Assembly: GCF_022605725.1 (NCBI RefSeq)
Contig: NC_065563.1
Span: 10,380,518 to 10,444,517 of the forward strand
Reading direction: 5' to 3'
DNA from: Anthonomus grandis grandis
Lineage: Eukaryota; Arthropoda; Insecta; Coleoptera; Curculionidae
DNA length: 64,000 nt
Shown here one piece after another: positions 33,121 through 44,719 of the stretch. The stretch's first letter is position 1; the number at the start of each line of letters is the position of its first letter. The notes beneath the pieces are model-generated. The model did not search any database, was not told the origin of the DNA, and was given only the letters and a program-made list of their open reading frames with translations. The translations under genes were made by a program, and so were the position numbers.

Positions 33121-35560
33121 TAAAAAGTTGAAATTTTTTTTGCAGGAATTCTCAGTTTATTTTTTCTCGGAAAAAATTCCTAAATTCCTGCCCTTTTGAT
33201 CAACTTTTTATGCAAAATTCAGTACTATATCCAAAAATATGTCATATTAATAAATCTATGTAGGAAAAATATAAAAATTTTTCCAATTTACTGGAAAAAA
33301 AATCTAAACTTTGTCCTTTTTAGGCAATTCATAAAAAATTAACATTTTCATGATATTTTCCCAATATTGTAACTAGGAAAGCATGGATATGCTATATATT
33401 AAAATTCAAGTGAAAATTACTGATATTCGCGAAATTTTCAGTTAAAAGACGTATTCTTCCAATTATTTTTTTTCTGTAAAACATCCAAAATTTAATATAA
33501 AAAATTCAGATCTTTATTGTACTTTTCCAGGACTGTATCTTGTAGCCGTGAAAATGCCATACATAAAAATTTAATTGGAAATTTTTTGTCCAGGAATTTC
33601 TAGAAGAAGTCAATTTTTTAAATTAATGATGTTTTTCTAGAAAAAAATTAAAATTTGGGCCTTTTTGAATAATTTTTCGTGAAAAATCGACTTATAGTAT
33701 ATTTTTTAGGAAAGCGTAGATTTGCTACATATTAATCCAAGTTGAAAATTATAAATTTTGAATTTTTTCAGCTGGTCAATTTTTTATAAAAAATCCAGAT
33801 TGTAATTATCCATTTCCAAGATCATGACTATGTACCATATATTAAAATTCAACAAAAAAATTAAAAATTTTCCAGGAATTTGCACTAAAATTTCCATTTT
33901 TTTAATTTTTTTTTAGAAAAAATCTTAAACAGAATGAACCAAAATTAGATTTTCGTTGTACTTATTCAAATATTATTCATCAAGTAGAAATTCAAAAATT
34001 TTTCCAAAATACAATTTTCTTTCTGGAAACAAATTAAAAAATTTGCCTTTTTGGTAAATTTTTCATGTAAAATCTAGATTTTTGAAATCTCTGCCAAGAG
34101 CCTTATCCAGAAACATATCATATAATGAAATCCAAGTAGAAATTATAGAAATTTTAATTTTTTTTTCACAATTTTTAGCTTAAAATTCTTTTTTGGACAA
34201 AATTGAAAATTTGGTCTTTTTGGGCCATTTTGATGAAAAATTAGGTCGTATCCAGGACAGTTGACTACAATACAAGTAAAAATTTTAAAAATTTTGAATT
34301 TTTTTTCGGCAGTTTTGAATTAGAAACTAACCACTCCGACCCAAAAGTTTGATCCCATAGTTCTGAAACACCCTGTTGATAATTTTGATTTTTTGTAGAT
34401 TTTCCAGTTAAAGGCCAACTTTTAAAATTATTTTTTTTTTCCTGAAAAAAACAAAGCGAAATTTTACGACTTTGGTGTATTTTTATATAAAAATTCATAC
34501 TTTCAATACGCTTTTCTAGAATACTATCTTGGAAGCCCTGGAATAATCCATATATTAAAATTCAAGCAGAAGTTTAGGAATTTTAAATTTTCTCCATAAA
34601 TTTCCTTTGAATTTTTTCAGGAATTTTCATCTTTATGGTCAATGTTTATATGAAAATTTCAGAGTTTCAATATCCCTTTCTAGAAATATGCTATATAGTA
34701 ACTTTCCATATAGAAACTTTTAACTTTTACAAAGTTCTTCGGTCAAAAAAACAATTTTTTAAATTTCTTCCTTTTCATTGCAAAATCCAGATTTGTAAAA
34801 TCTCTTCCCAGGATTATCGCTAGAAATACGCCATGTATTAAAATCCAAGTAGAAATTTTTAATTTTTTTAGAAATTTCCAGTTAAATGTCTAGTTTTTTT
34901 AGATATAACTTTTTTCTGGAAAAAATCCAAAATTTATTCTTTTAAGTCAATTTTTCATGCAAAAACTAGAAAGTATCCTCTTTTAGGACTATATTCAGGA
35001 ATATGACATATCCACATCCATAAAGAAATTTTGAATTTTTTCCATAAATTTCCAATTGTTTTTCTCGGACAGCATCTAAAAATTGTAATTTTTTGTTAAT
35101 TTTCTATAAAAAAAACATATTCCCAGTTAACCTTTCCAGAAAACCGCGAATGTCATATCTTAAAACGCAAGCAGAAATTTTACAAATTTTAGATTTTATC
35201 CAGGCATTTTCAATCTCAAGTCCAATTTATTATTAAATTACTTTCCTGGGAAAAAAATCCAAAATTTGAGTCTTATTTTTAATCTGGACAATTTTTCATT
35301 AAAAATCAGGATTTTCATTGTACCTTGCCACAGATATGCCTGGTTACAAGAATGTCAATTTTTCCAGTAATTTTAAATCCAGGTTAAAAAGTAAGGGTTT
35401 CGAAGTCCAGTTAATTAATTTCTTCCTGAAAATAAATTTTTGTTGCAATATTGTTTCTGGGCGATTTTCCAGGATTCTATCCCAGAATCGATGCAAGCCA
35501 CGATTATGTCTCTCTATATGAAGAAATTATAGAGAAAAATTGAGTTTTTTTAATGGCAAT
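33120..35560 (-). repeat. Left arm of a head-to-head ~180-bp repeat array (about 9-10 units)
   Basis: Units carry, in plus-strand order, a TTTCCAGGAATTT-like word, TTTTTCATGAAAAATC, CAGATTTTCATTGTACTTT, TCCAGGACTATATCC, a CATATATTAAAATCCAAGTA word and GAAATT. The CATATATTAAAAT(C/T)CAA(G) anchor recurs near 33392, 33552, 33731, 33835, 34126, 34550, 34831, 34998 and 35153. The right arm (36430-41000) carries the complement of the same words. Copies are strongly diverged. No gene. Confidence 0.78.
34339..34375. mobile_element. Lone 37-bp transposon end
   Basis: CCAAAAGTTTGATCCCATAG followed by TTCTGAAACACCCTG matches the terminal inverted repeat of the MITE at 42412-42751 and of the element at 54278-55596. 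No second end is found nearby, so it is a remnant of a deleted copy. Confidence 0.65.
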
Positions 35561-36087
35561 TTTCAGCTTTAAACGCCCATATCTCAGAAACTAAAAAAGA
35601 TACAATCTTCATAACACCACCAATCGACTCAGAAAATCGGCAGGATTTAAAAAACATTAAAACAGTTTATTTGGGTTTTTTCCTGGCAAATTTTGCCTTT
35701 AGAAGAGGCAAAGGTACATTTTTTATGGCACATTTCACTTAAAACTTTGAAAGGCCATAACTAGAGGTCTAGAAAAGGTAGCATATCCTCAGTGGCCTTA
35801 AACGATTCGAAACATCCTAAAAAATCGAAAATTAGCAAAATAAACATTTAAAACTCATTGATTACCCGTGGAAAAGCAATTTTCATTCAAAATCTTATGC
35901 ACGAAATAACTTTTAATCAATGTAGCGTACAAATCCTATAAAAGTATACGGTTGTGATCGATCATGCGACCACATTCGATCAACATCCCCCCGGAACGTC
36001 TTTTTCATTTATTTCTTGGCACCGGATTTATTTTCTTTAATCTTTCCGGAGACCCGTGTTTAATTTATTATGGATTGTCTTGTTGGC

Positions 36088-36094
<7 letters not shown>

Positions 36095-36122
<28 letters not shown>
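36095..36122. repeat. (CT)14 microsatellite
   Basis: An uninterrupted dinucleotide tract in the unique core between the two inverted arms. On the minus strand it reads (GA)n, the class of tract bound by GAGA-type factors in insects. Binding here is only inferred. Confidence 0.85.
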
Positions 36123-36128
<6 letters not shown>

Positions 36129-36145
36129 AACGTTCGATTAAGTGA

Positions 36146-36160
36146 ACCACCAGGGGCGAT
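36146..36160 (+). promoter_or_regulatory. CTCF-like word
   Basis: ACCACCAGGGGCGAT differs from the CTCF core CCACCAGGGGGCG by one missing G. It lies 24 bp from the (CT)n tract and about 160 bp from the symmetry centre of the large inverted array. A single match of this length could be chance. Confidence 0.28.
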
Positions 36161-36429
36161 TGATGAGCGTCCACTTAATTGATTATCGGTGTAACTCGAG
36201 CCGATCGACTACTTTCCTTATCAGATAAGTCTTGTAAACAATTATTAATCATCGTACTATCATTAAGGATGGTGAGTTGAGGATTTTTTTACGTCCAATT
36301 AGTACGAAAATTGAAGTTTTTTTAATTGTTTATTGAGTGTTTAAGGTTTTTTGAACCGATTGGTGTCATCATGAGAGCTGTATCTCTTTTAGTTTCTAAG
36401 ATATAGGCGTTCAAAGATAAATTGCTACA

Positions 36430-39400
36430 TAAATATTCCTTAAATACTTCTTGGATCCTAATTTATGAATTCCTGGATATAGTCGCAGAAACGAATACTG
36501 AAAATCTGTTGAGTAATAAATTGGACTCTTGAGAGTTCTTGGAAAGACATTCAAAATTACTGTAAACTTACTTCAATTTAGTAAATGGCACATTTTTAAT
36601 TTCACATTACATATTAAAATACACAATGTATCGAAAAGTTCATGCCCAGAAAAAAAAATTAATATTTGGAAAAATTTTACTTTTAACAGAAAATGCCTGT
36701 AAAACCACAAGATTCCTATAATTTCTACTTGTATTTTAATATAATGCATCTTCATGGCTTCCATGATGTACTCCTGGAAAGGTATAATTAAAATATGGAT
36801 TTTTCGTTAAAAATTCACCAAGACAAATCAAAGCTTAACTTTTTTTCCAGAAAAAAATAATAATTGGAAAACTTGTACTCTTAATTTAAACTGTATTGAA
36901 AAAAACTATTATGATTTGAATTGTTTAATTTATGGCATATTCCTGAAAATAGTCCTGGACAGAGATTTTGAAAATCTGGATTTTGCATGAAAAATCGACC
37001 AAAAAAAAAAATTTTAATTATTGCTGGAAATTCCTAGAAAAAAAAAAAAATTCCTAAATTTCTTCTTGAATTTTTATGTATGGTCTGATAGATACAGCCC
37101 TGGAAAGTAATAATGAAAATCCGGATTTTTTTATGAAAAATTGACCAAAAAGGTTAAATGTTGTATAATTTTATAAAAAAATATTAATTGGGAAGATTGG
37201 TCATTTAATTGGAAATTTCTGGAAAAAATCCAAATTTCTACTTTTATTCTAATACATAGCATATTCATGGCTTTCCGGTTCAGCCCTGGAAATGTATAAT
37301 GAAAATCTATTGATTATTGGAAAATTGACTAGGAAGGTCAAACTTTTCCGATGTTTTCCGGAAAAAAACAATTAATTCAAAACTGGAAATTCATGGAAAA
37401 AATTCGAGACTCCTAAATTTCTACCTGGATTTTAAATGTATGGATTAACGTCTTCCTGGATAAATTTCTGGAAGGGTACAATGAAAATCTGCCTTTTGAT
37501 GGAAAATAACCAGAAAGGTCAACTTTTCAATTTTTTCCAGAACAAAAAATTATTGAGAAAATTGGTATTTTGACTGCATATTCCTGAAAAAAATTTAAAA
37601 TTTTAATAATTTTAACTTGAATTTAAATACATGTGGTATATTCCTGGAAAGACATATTAAAAATCTGGATTTTGCCTGAAAAATTAATCAATAAATGCTT
37701 CATTTTTTAAAAAAATTAAAAATACGAAGGTTGGACGTTTAAGTATTAGACTTTTAACTGGAAACTCCTGCAAGAAAATTCAAAATTTCTACATTTATAT
37801 TTCGATAGCATGGTATGCCGTCCTGGATATGTCTTAAAAGGTCAAATTTTCGACTTTTTCCAAAAAAAAAACTTTGTAATTGGAAAAATTTAACTTGTTG
37901 AAAATTGCCGGAAAAAATACAAAATTCCTAATTTTCTACTTCAATTTTATTGAAATTAATAGATTTGCGAACACAACCCTGGAAAGATATAATTAAAATC
38001 TGAAATTTTTATGGAAAATTGACCAAAAAAGTCAAATTTTGGATTTTTCCCGACAAAAAAAAATTATAGGAAAAATCAGTCTTTAAACTGGAAATTCCCG
38101 AAAAATATAAAAATTCTATGATTTCAACTTGGATATAAGTATACAGTATATTTCTGGGTACAGTCCTGAAAAGGGATATTGAGGATCCTATTTTTCCATG
38201 AAAAATTATTCAAAAAAGATTTTTTCCAGGTTTTTTCCAAGTTTTAGCTAGAAATTCTATGAAAAAAAAAAGTTCCTCTTGATGGTTAACGTATAGAATA
38301 TTCCTAGATATAATGCTGGAAAAGTATATTAAATATCTGGATTTTGCATACGAAATTGACCGAAAAGGTCTTGTTTGGATTTTGGATTTTTTTTAAGAAA
38401 AAAAAATTGACTAGAAATTCCTGGAAAAAATAAAAATTCTTATGATTTCTACTTGGATATAAAATTATTACATATTCTTGGTTATAATTTTAATAAACAT
38501 CCAGATATTAAAAATTTGAATTTTCCATAGAAAATAGACCAAAAAGCTCAAATTTCGCATTTTTTCCCAAAAATTTTTTTTTTTTTAAATTGGATTTATA
38601 ACTAGAAATTCCTGGAAAAATTTAAAACGGATTTTATTTATGCCATATTTTTAGATATAGTCTTAGAACTGAATTTCCAGATTTTTAAGAAAACCCAGAT
38701 TATCAGGATTTTTAATAAAAAAATCACCAAAAAGGTCAAATTTTGAATTAAAGTTATTCATAGGAAAAGTTGACTAAAAGGCCAGTTTTTTGAAAACGTT
38801 ATTTGAAGATTTATGAAAAAAAAATTAAATTTCTAAAATTTTCAGTTGGATTTTGATATATTTATGGATATAGTCCTGGAGTCCCATCGAAAATCTGGAT
38901 TTTGTATAAAAAATTGTACATAGAGGCAAAATCAAAGTTTTTTCCAGAAAAAAATTAAAATTGAAAAAAGTTAATGTTGTTTAAAATTCTTGGGAAAAAA
39001 TCAAAATTTCTGTAATTTTCATTTGGATTTTAGTATTGGGCATATTCCGAAATACATGTAGTCGTGGAAAGCGATATTGAAAAATCTCAATTTTGCATGG
39101 AAAATACAAAATAAAAAAAAATAAAATTAATTGGGCTTTTATCTGAAAATTTCTGTAAAAATTAAAAATTTCTATAACTTCCACTTAGGCTTAATGTATA
39201 GCATAATCAAGCAATCCTGCATACTCATAGGGGTAAATTTAATGAGAATTTAAATTTTCCATAAAAAAATTGCCATTTCCTTGGTAAAGACAAGTCAAAT
39301 TTTGGATTATCAAAAAATCAAAACTCAAAAAAATTTTCAGCATGTTGGTCTGAATTATCAGATATTTATTTTCTCAAAGTTTCAACAAATGAGCCTTTTA

Positions 39401-42400
39401 GTGAAAAATTATAATAATTTTCCTGGAAGAAATTCAAGATGCTCTTAAATGGTTGACATAAAATTTAAAATTACCCAAAAATAGACGAGCGCCTGGAAAA
39501 CATCAAAGCTACCTTAAATGTCTGGAATAAAAATTTACCTTAGAATAGCAATAAATATTAGAATGTCTCTTTTTTCAGGATACAGTCGTTGAAAATTTTG
39601 ATCAAACTATGGATGTTTCTTCTGGTTTTTGAAATTTTCTCGATCTGTCTCTTACATCGGGAATATCTGGCAAATTTTTTATTTTATTGAAAATCTAAGA
39701 AATTTTATTGAAAAAGTAAATAATTTCTCTAGAAAAAACTTTGTTTAAATGCCTGGAATAAAATCAACAATAATTTTCAAATACTTCAAAAATATCAAAA
39801 AATTACCTCAAAAACCCTGTAATATGAACACCTTCAAATTACAAAAAATTACTGCAAAAGTCTGGAATAAACAAAAAATTACCATGAAAGTCCTGTTATA
39901 CAAAGTCTTCAAACGTCTGGGAGGAATTAAAAAACAGCTTTTAAATGCTGCAATATTTTTCCAAATTCCAGAAAAAAACTTGAAAAGGCAAGTGTCATGA
40001 TTCAAATGTCTGGAATAATTACTAGAAATTCCTGGAATAAAATAAAAATTTTATTTCCCATGAAAGTGTGAGATAAACAAGATATTTTCTTGATAAGTAA
40101 GATGTATCCCTGGAATAATAAATGTCACCATAACCTCGACAAAATACCTTCAAGGTAAAAAATGGCTTCAAATAACTGAAAGACTTTAAAAAACACTTCA
40201 AATGCATGGAATATATCACATTATGAAAGCCTTGGAATATAACTTTTTTTCTGAATACAGTCCTGGAAAACTTTATTTAATCTACGCCATATATTAAAAT
40301 ATATGGCATGGAGTCTTGGAATCCTATCGAAAATCTGGATTTTGCATGAAAAATTGAACATAGAGGCAAACTTTAGTTTTTCCAAAAAAAAAATATAAAA
40401 AAAATTAAATTTTAACTGAAAATTCTTGGGAAAAATTCAAAATTTGTGTCATTTTTATTTGTATTTTATTATTGGGCATATTTCAGGGATATTGCAGATC
40501 CTGATTTTTCATTAAAAAAAATAACTAAAAACGCAAAAGTTGTATTTAAAAAAAAATGAATTGGAAAACATTGACTTTTTTCTGGAAAATTGAAACTTTT
40601 TATAATTTCCACGTAGACTTAATTTATAGCATATTCATGCTATCCTGCATACCCATAGGGGTAAATTAAATGAAAATTTGGACTTTCCATGAAAAATTGC
40701 CAATTCCTTGGTAAAGACAAATCAAATTTTAGATTCTCAAAAAATTGTTCAGCAAGTTCAAATTTTGGATTTTTGGAAAATTTGGATACAGATAATAAAA
40801 ATCAAGATTTTTTCACGAAAAGTTTAACCAAAAAAGTCGAATTTTGGAATTTTACTCGGTTTTTATCTTAAATCTGGAATATCTTAAAAATAGATCAATG
40901 ATCTGAATTATCACAAACGTATACATTTTTTTTTCAAAATTTCAACAAATGGGCTTTTTAGAGAAAAATTATAAGAATTTTCCTGGAAAAAACTCAAGAT
41001 GACTTCAAATGCCTAAAATAAAATTTTAAATTATCAAAAAAAACCCAAAAATAAACGACGGCCTGGAAAACTTCAAAAATACCTCAACTCACATGTATGC
41101 TTGGAGTATCAATGAAATTACCTTAAAAGAGCATTAAATATCAGATCGTATTTTTCCTCTGGATACAGTCGTTGAAAACTTCAATGAAAATATAAATCAT
41201 TTTCAGAAGAATTTTCTCGATTTTTCTCTTAGGTCTGGAATATCTGGCAAATAAATTAAAAATGTATTTTTCACCAAATTTTATCAAAATTTCAACTATT
41301 CCAGGTATTTTAATGCAAAATCATAAAATTTTTCTGGAAAAAAACTTGAATTAAGTGCCCGAAAGAAAAAGGAAAATGATTCCTAAAATTCCAAAAAAAA
41401 AATTCATCAGGTGATTTCAAATGCCGGGAATTAATTGGAAAATATACGTCAAGTGTCTGCAAAATATAAAAAAATGACCCTAAATACCCTGGCATGTTTA
41501 TAGCTTTAAATTGCAGAAAGGAACTTTAAACGAGTTCAAATGCCTGGAAGAATTTTAAAAAAATACTTGAAATGCCTGAAATAAAATTAATATTTAGGTA
41601 CTGCGAAAGTCTCAAATAAACAAAAATTACTTTAAACTCCTGGAATAGAAGAATTTAAATTCAAATTCCTCGAATATATGAGATATTATTATAAAAACTC
41701 TAGAATATTAGAATTTTTTTTATTGGGTACAATCCTAGAAAACTTAAATGAAAATATGGATTTTTATCTTGTTTTTTTTTAATTTTCTCGATTTGTCTCT
41801 AACATAAGAAACATTGTTCAAATGCCTGGAATAAAATTAAAATTACTACAGGTCCGGAATAAAAAAGAAATTACCATTAAAGTCCTGAAACAGAATTAAG
41901 AACTTTAAACGCCTGGAAAGTATTAAAAAGTAGCTTTAAAAACTTGGAGTATTTTAAACCTTTTTCCAAATTTCAGGAAGAAACTTGAAAAGGCTTTAAG
42001 TGTCTGGAATAACATGAAAAATTTATTCGAAGGTCTGCAATAAACAAGATATGACCTTGGTAAGCAAGGAATGATCCCTGGAATGAGAAATGTCACAATA
42101 ACCTCGACTTCAAGGTAAAAAATAGCTTCAAATAACTAAAAGCCTTAAAAAAAGACTTCAAATGCCTGGAATATATCAAATTATGAAATCCTTGGAATAT
42201 AACTTTTTTTCTGGATACAGTCCTGGAAATTTTATTAAAAATATGCATCACATTCAGTTTTTAGTCAAAAATCAAAAAAAATTCCCCTGGATGAAACTTT
42301 CTCTCAATGCCTGAAATAAAATGAAAAATACACTTTAGATGCCTGAAGAATATCCAAAATAAAAAATAAACAATTTTGAAAACCTATCCAGAACATAAAC

Positions 42401-42405
42401 GAGTC
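36430..42405 (+). repeat. Right arm: ~180-bp repeat array mixed with TGCCTGGAATAAA repeats
   Basis: From 36430 to about 41000 the units read AAATTCCTGGAAAAAAT, AATTTCTACTTGGATTTTAA, TATATGGCATATTCCTGGAT, ATAGTCCTGGAAAG, AAAATCTGGATTTTGCATGA, AAAATTGACCAAAAAGGTCA and TTTTTTCCAGAAAAAAA. The AATTTCTACTTGGATTTTAA word recurs near 36720, 37063, 37226, 37417, 37600, 37784, 37932, 38120, 38440, 38838, 39010, 39170, 40452 and 40600 (steps mostly 160-200 bp). Between 39400 and 42400 a second module, TTCAAATGCCTGGAATAAAA with AAAATTACC, alternates with it; this is the complement of the TTTATTCCAGGCA word in the 29.8-32.1 kb satellite. No coding frame is credible. Confidence 0.82.
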
Positions 42406-42411
42406 TTTATA

Positions 42412-42751
42412 CAGGGTGTTTCAGAACTATGGGATCAAACTTCTGGGGGTTGTTCAGTGCAACAGAAGATTACATTTGAGTATAGGGACCCATGTCCGGA
42501 AATGCGTCACTACGCCACTACGGCCCTAAGACGCGTTAAAATTTATAAAAAACATTAATTACCTAAACAGGTACTATTACATTACCTACATTACCTAAAT
42601 GCATCATATCCTATAAAGGTAATTAATATTTTTTCTAAATGTAAACGAGTCTTAGACACATTTCCGGATATGGGTTCCTATACTCAAATGAATTCCACTG
42701 TTGCACTGAACAACCCCTAGAAATCTGATACCATAGTTCTCAAACACCCTG
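42412..42751. mobile_element. 340-bp MITE of a DUF4817-type Tc1/mariner family
   Basis: Almost all of it is terminal inverted repeat: left CAGGGTGTTTCAGAACTATG, right read inward CAGGGTGTTTGAGAACTATG. Both arms continue through GGGGTTGTTCAGTGCAACA and GTCCGGAAATG(C/T)GTC-like words to CGTTTAC/ACGCGTT sequence. TA lies at 42410-42411 and 42752-42753. The arms match those of 54278-55596, which has a transposase between them, so this is a deletion derivative or MITE that would be moved in trans. Confidence 0.9.
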
Positions 42752-43680
42752 TATAACGAACTTCGACCTTTTCGTTACAACGAAATCCTCCTGGATCCGT
42801 CCCGAAAATAAATAAATGACCGCGAGCCATGAACAATACTCACGATCCCGTTTCCGAAATGTCAAATCCACACCGCGCCCGGTCATCCAGGATCGCTCCG
42901 AAATGAATCTCTGGATACTTTTTATTGGCTTTTAAAATAGAAATTGATACGGCAAAAGACAAATTAGAAACTGGTTGGACCGGTGCCAAAGACACTCATT
43001 GTTTCTCTCTCACTCATTCATTCTCTTAATCCAGTCTATTGTTTTGTTGTTGATGGCGACGAGAATCTCCTGGCGAAGAGAGATTTTCGAGAGAACCGTT
43101 GGGTTATTCCAGAGTTTGGTTAAGTAGGTAATAAATCTCAGGAGACCCTGGAATTTTTGGAAATTTTTAATACTGATTCGGCTATTAAGAGTGGAAGTAT
43201 TGTTGGGTTTTTCCAAAAAAAGGGATAGTAAAATATGTGTTTTCTGGATGCATCTATTAAATCATTAATGCTTAAAGGAAGCCCAATAAAAAATAAAGCA
43301 AGGATACAACTCGTTTCATGCTCGCTAAATTAGTCTCCGGTGGTCCCAAAAAGGGTAAAAATATGAGTTTCTGTTTATCCAGGAAAGGACTTCCAAAGAA
43401 TAAGAATAACAAAGATTTTAATTCTTATTTTTGTTTTTCCCTGATAAAGTAATGAAATCGTTCTTTCAGGTAATGGAATGGCTCCTGAAAGCTCCAGGCG
43501 CTTCCAGAAGATGACAAATAACTATGGTGCCTGGAAAAATCAAGGATCAACTTTTAAATGCCTAAAAAGGTAAATTACCTAAATAATTAGTATTTTGTCT
43601 AAATGCGTAAATGAAGTAAAAAAATACATTTTAAGTGTAAGTCATCCTTTATTTCTTCCAGGCAGTTGAGATCATTTTTC
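42752..43680. other. Unique non-coding stretch with residual CCAGG repeats
   Basis: 42760-43150 is CpG-bearing, ordinary-complexity DNA (GACCGCGAGCCATGAACAAT, CCACACCGCGCCCGGTCATC, GTTGATGGCGACGAGAATCT). From 43330 the CCTGGAAA/TTCCAGGCA words reappear sparsely (43380, 43490, 43530, 43655), ending in TTTCTTCCAGGCAGTTGAGA, a copy of the unit at 3600 and 6300. No gene. Confidence 0.45.
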
Positions 43681-43689
43681 AATATCCTC

Positions 43690-44450
43690 CCGCGATAGTT
43701 TAGTTTTGGTGTACATTTTTGGTTGAATTTCAACTCTACATATCGGATAATATGCCCACGTGATAAACGTTGAGAAATTTAATATTATGTTTATCTTATT
43801 CACGTTTCACACAAGAAGGTTTATTACATATCACATTAGGTTTACATATTAATTAAGTTAAACTTTTTTAATTATGGTATATTGTATACTATTTAAAGGC
43901 GTTTACAAAGTGCGTTTAATGAAATGAGCTTTTAAACAGATATACTTACCATCAATGAAACGTTGAATATTTAGTTATAGGAAACCAGTATAAAATTTTT
44001 ATTTTAATCGTTCAATAATTGTTGATATGGAATTTATAATAAAAGTATCTATTTAAGCTTACATTGTGGTGTATTATACCGGGTGTCCAGGAACTCTACC
44101 AGTAAACATTAAATTTATTATAAAAATTAAAAAAAAAAGTACACCACTGCTTTTTTTTTAATAAATTTAATTTTTGAAATTCATGTTTAGTTTTCAGCAA
44201 ATTTATACTCTTAAGTTTTTTTTATTTATATATCTTATTTGTTATAATTATCGTTTTATACACGTAAATGAATTTTCTATTTTTTCTAGATTTCTTTATG
44301 TATGATATTCCTTTATTACACTATAAGATTTATACGTATATGAAAAGTATATCGTATGCTACACAGGGGCATAAATGTGATATCGGGGTCATTTTATCAC
44401 ATATTTGAGGTGTAGTGATCGAGTTTAAATGTTGGATATGTGAATTTCTT
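43690..44450 (+). repeat. ~700-bp direct repeat, copy 1
   Basis: It shares long colinear phrases with 47330-47985: TTTTTGGTTGAATTTCAA, ATATCACATTAGGTTTACAT, GTTTACAAAGTGCGTTTAAT, AACAGATATACTTACCATCA, GTTGAATATTTAGTTATAGG, ATATCGTATGCTACACAGGG and AATGTGATATCGGGGT. Identity looks high (roughly nine in ten bases over the best parts). Copy 1 has about 90 bp extra before TCTAGATTTCTTTATG. No coding frame. Confidence 0.88.
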
Positions 44451-44719
44451 ATCAATTTTTTTATGCCAAAATCTTCACCTTTTTGCAAACAGAATCGTAT
44501 ATGATATACGTATATTCCCCAGTTTAATAAATATATCTTAACCATATACGGTTGATAAATATATCAATAATTTTAATTTAAAAACTGTATTTTTGAACCT
44601 AGATATTGAAAAGTTGTCTGGAACTATAAAAACTATGGATTTTTTTATCATCTATGATTTTCTTAAAAAGCATTTTTCTCTCAGGAAATTATTTTTTGCA
44701 GAAATAAACGTTTTCCATT

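Larger units (their letters stand above)
35560..36430. repeat. Inner inverted pair and unique core of the large palindromic array
   Basis: The innermost matching pair is at 35565-35645 (CGCCCATATCTCAGAAACTA, AGATACAATCTTCATAACAC, CACCAATCGACTC) and the inverse complement at about 36335-36415 (ATTGGTGTCATCATGAGAGC, TATCTCTTTTAGTTTCTAAG, ATATAGGCG). Symmetry centre is close to 35990. Between about 35900 and 36330 the sequence is unique and CpG-bearing (TGATCGATCATGCGACCACA, CCCCCCGGAACGTC, CTCGAGCCGATCGACTACTT, CTTATCAGATAAGTCTTGTA) and includes the (CT)n tract and CTCF-like word listed separately. 35650-35900 has no counterpart on the right. Confidence 0.7.

Noticed and set aside
39749..40005. 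Frames of 65-83 codons in both strands
   Set aside because: Low-complexity K/F/I-rich translations of the CCTGGAATAAA repeat array.
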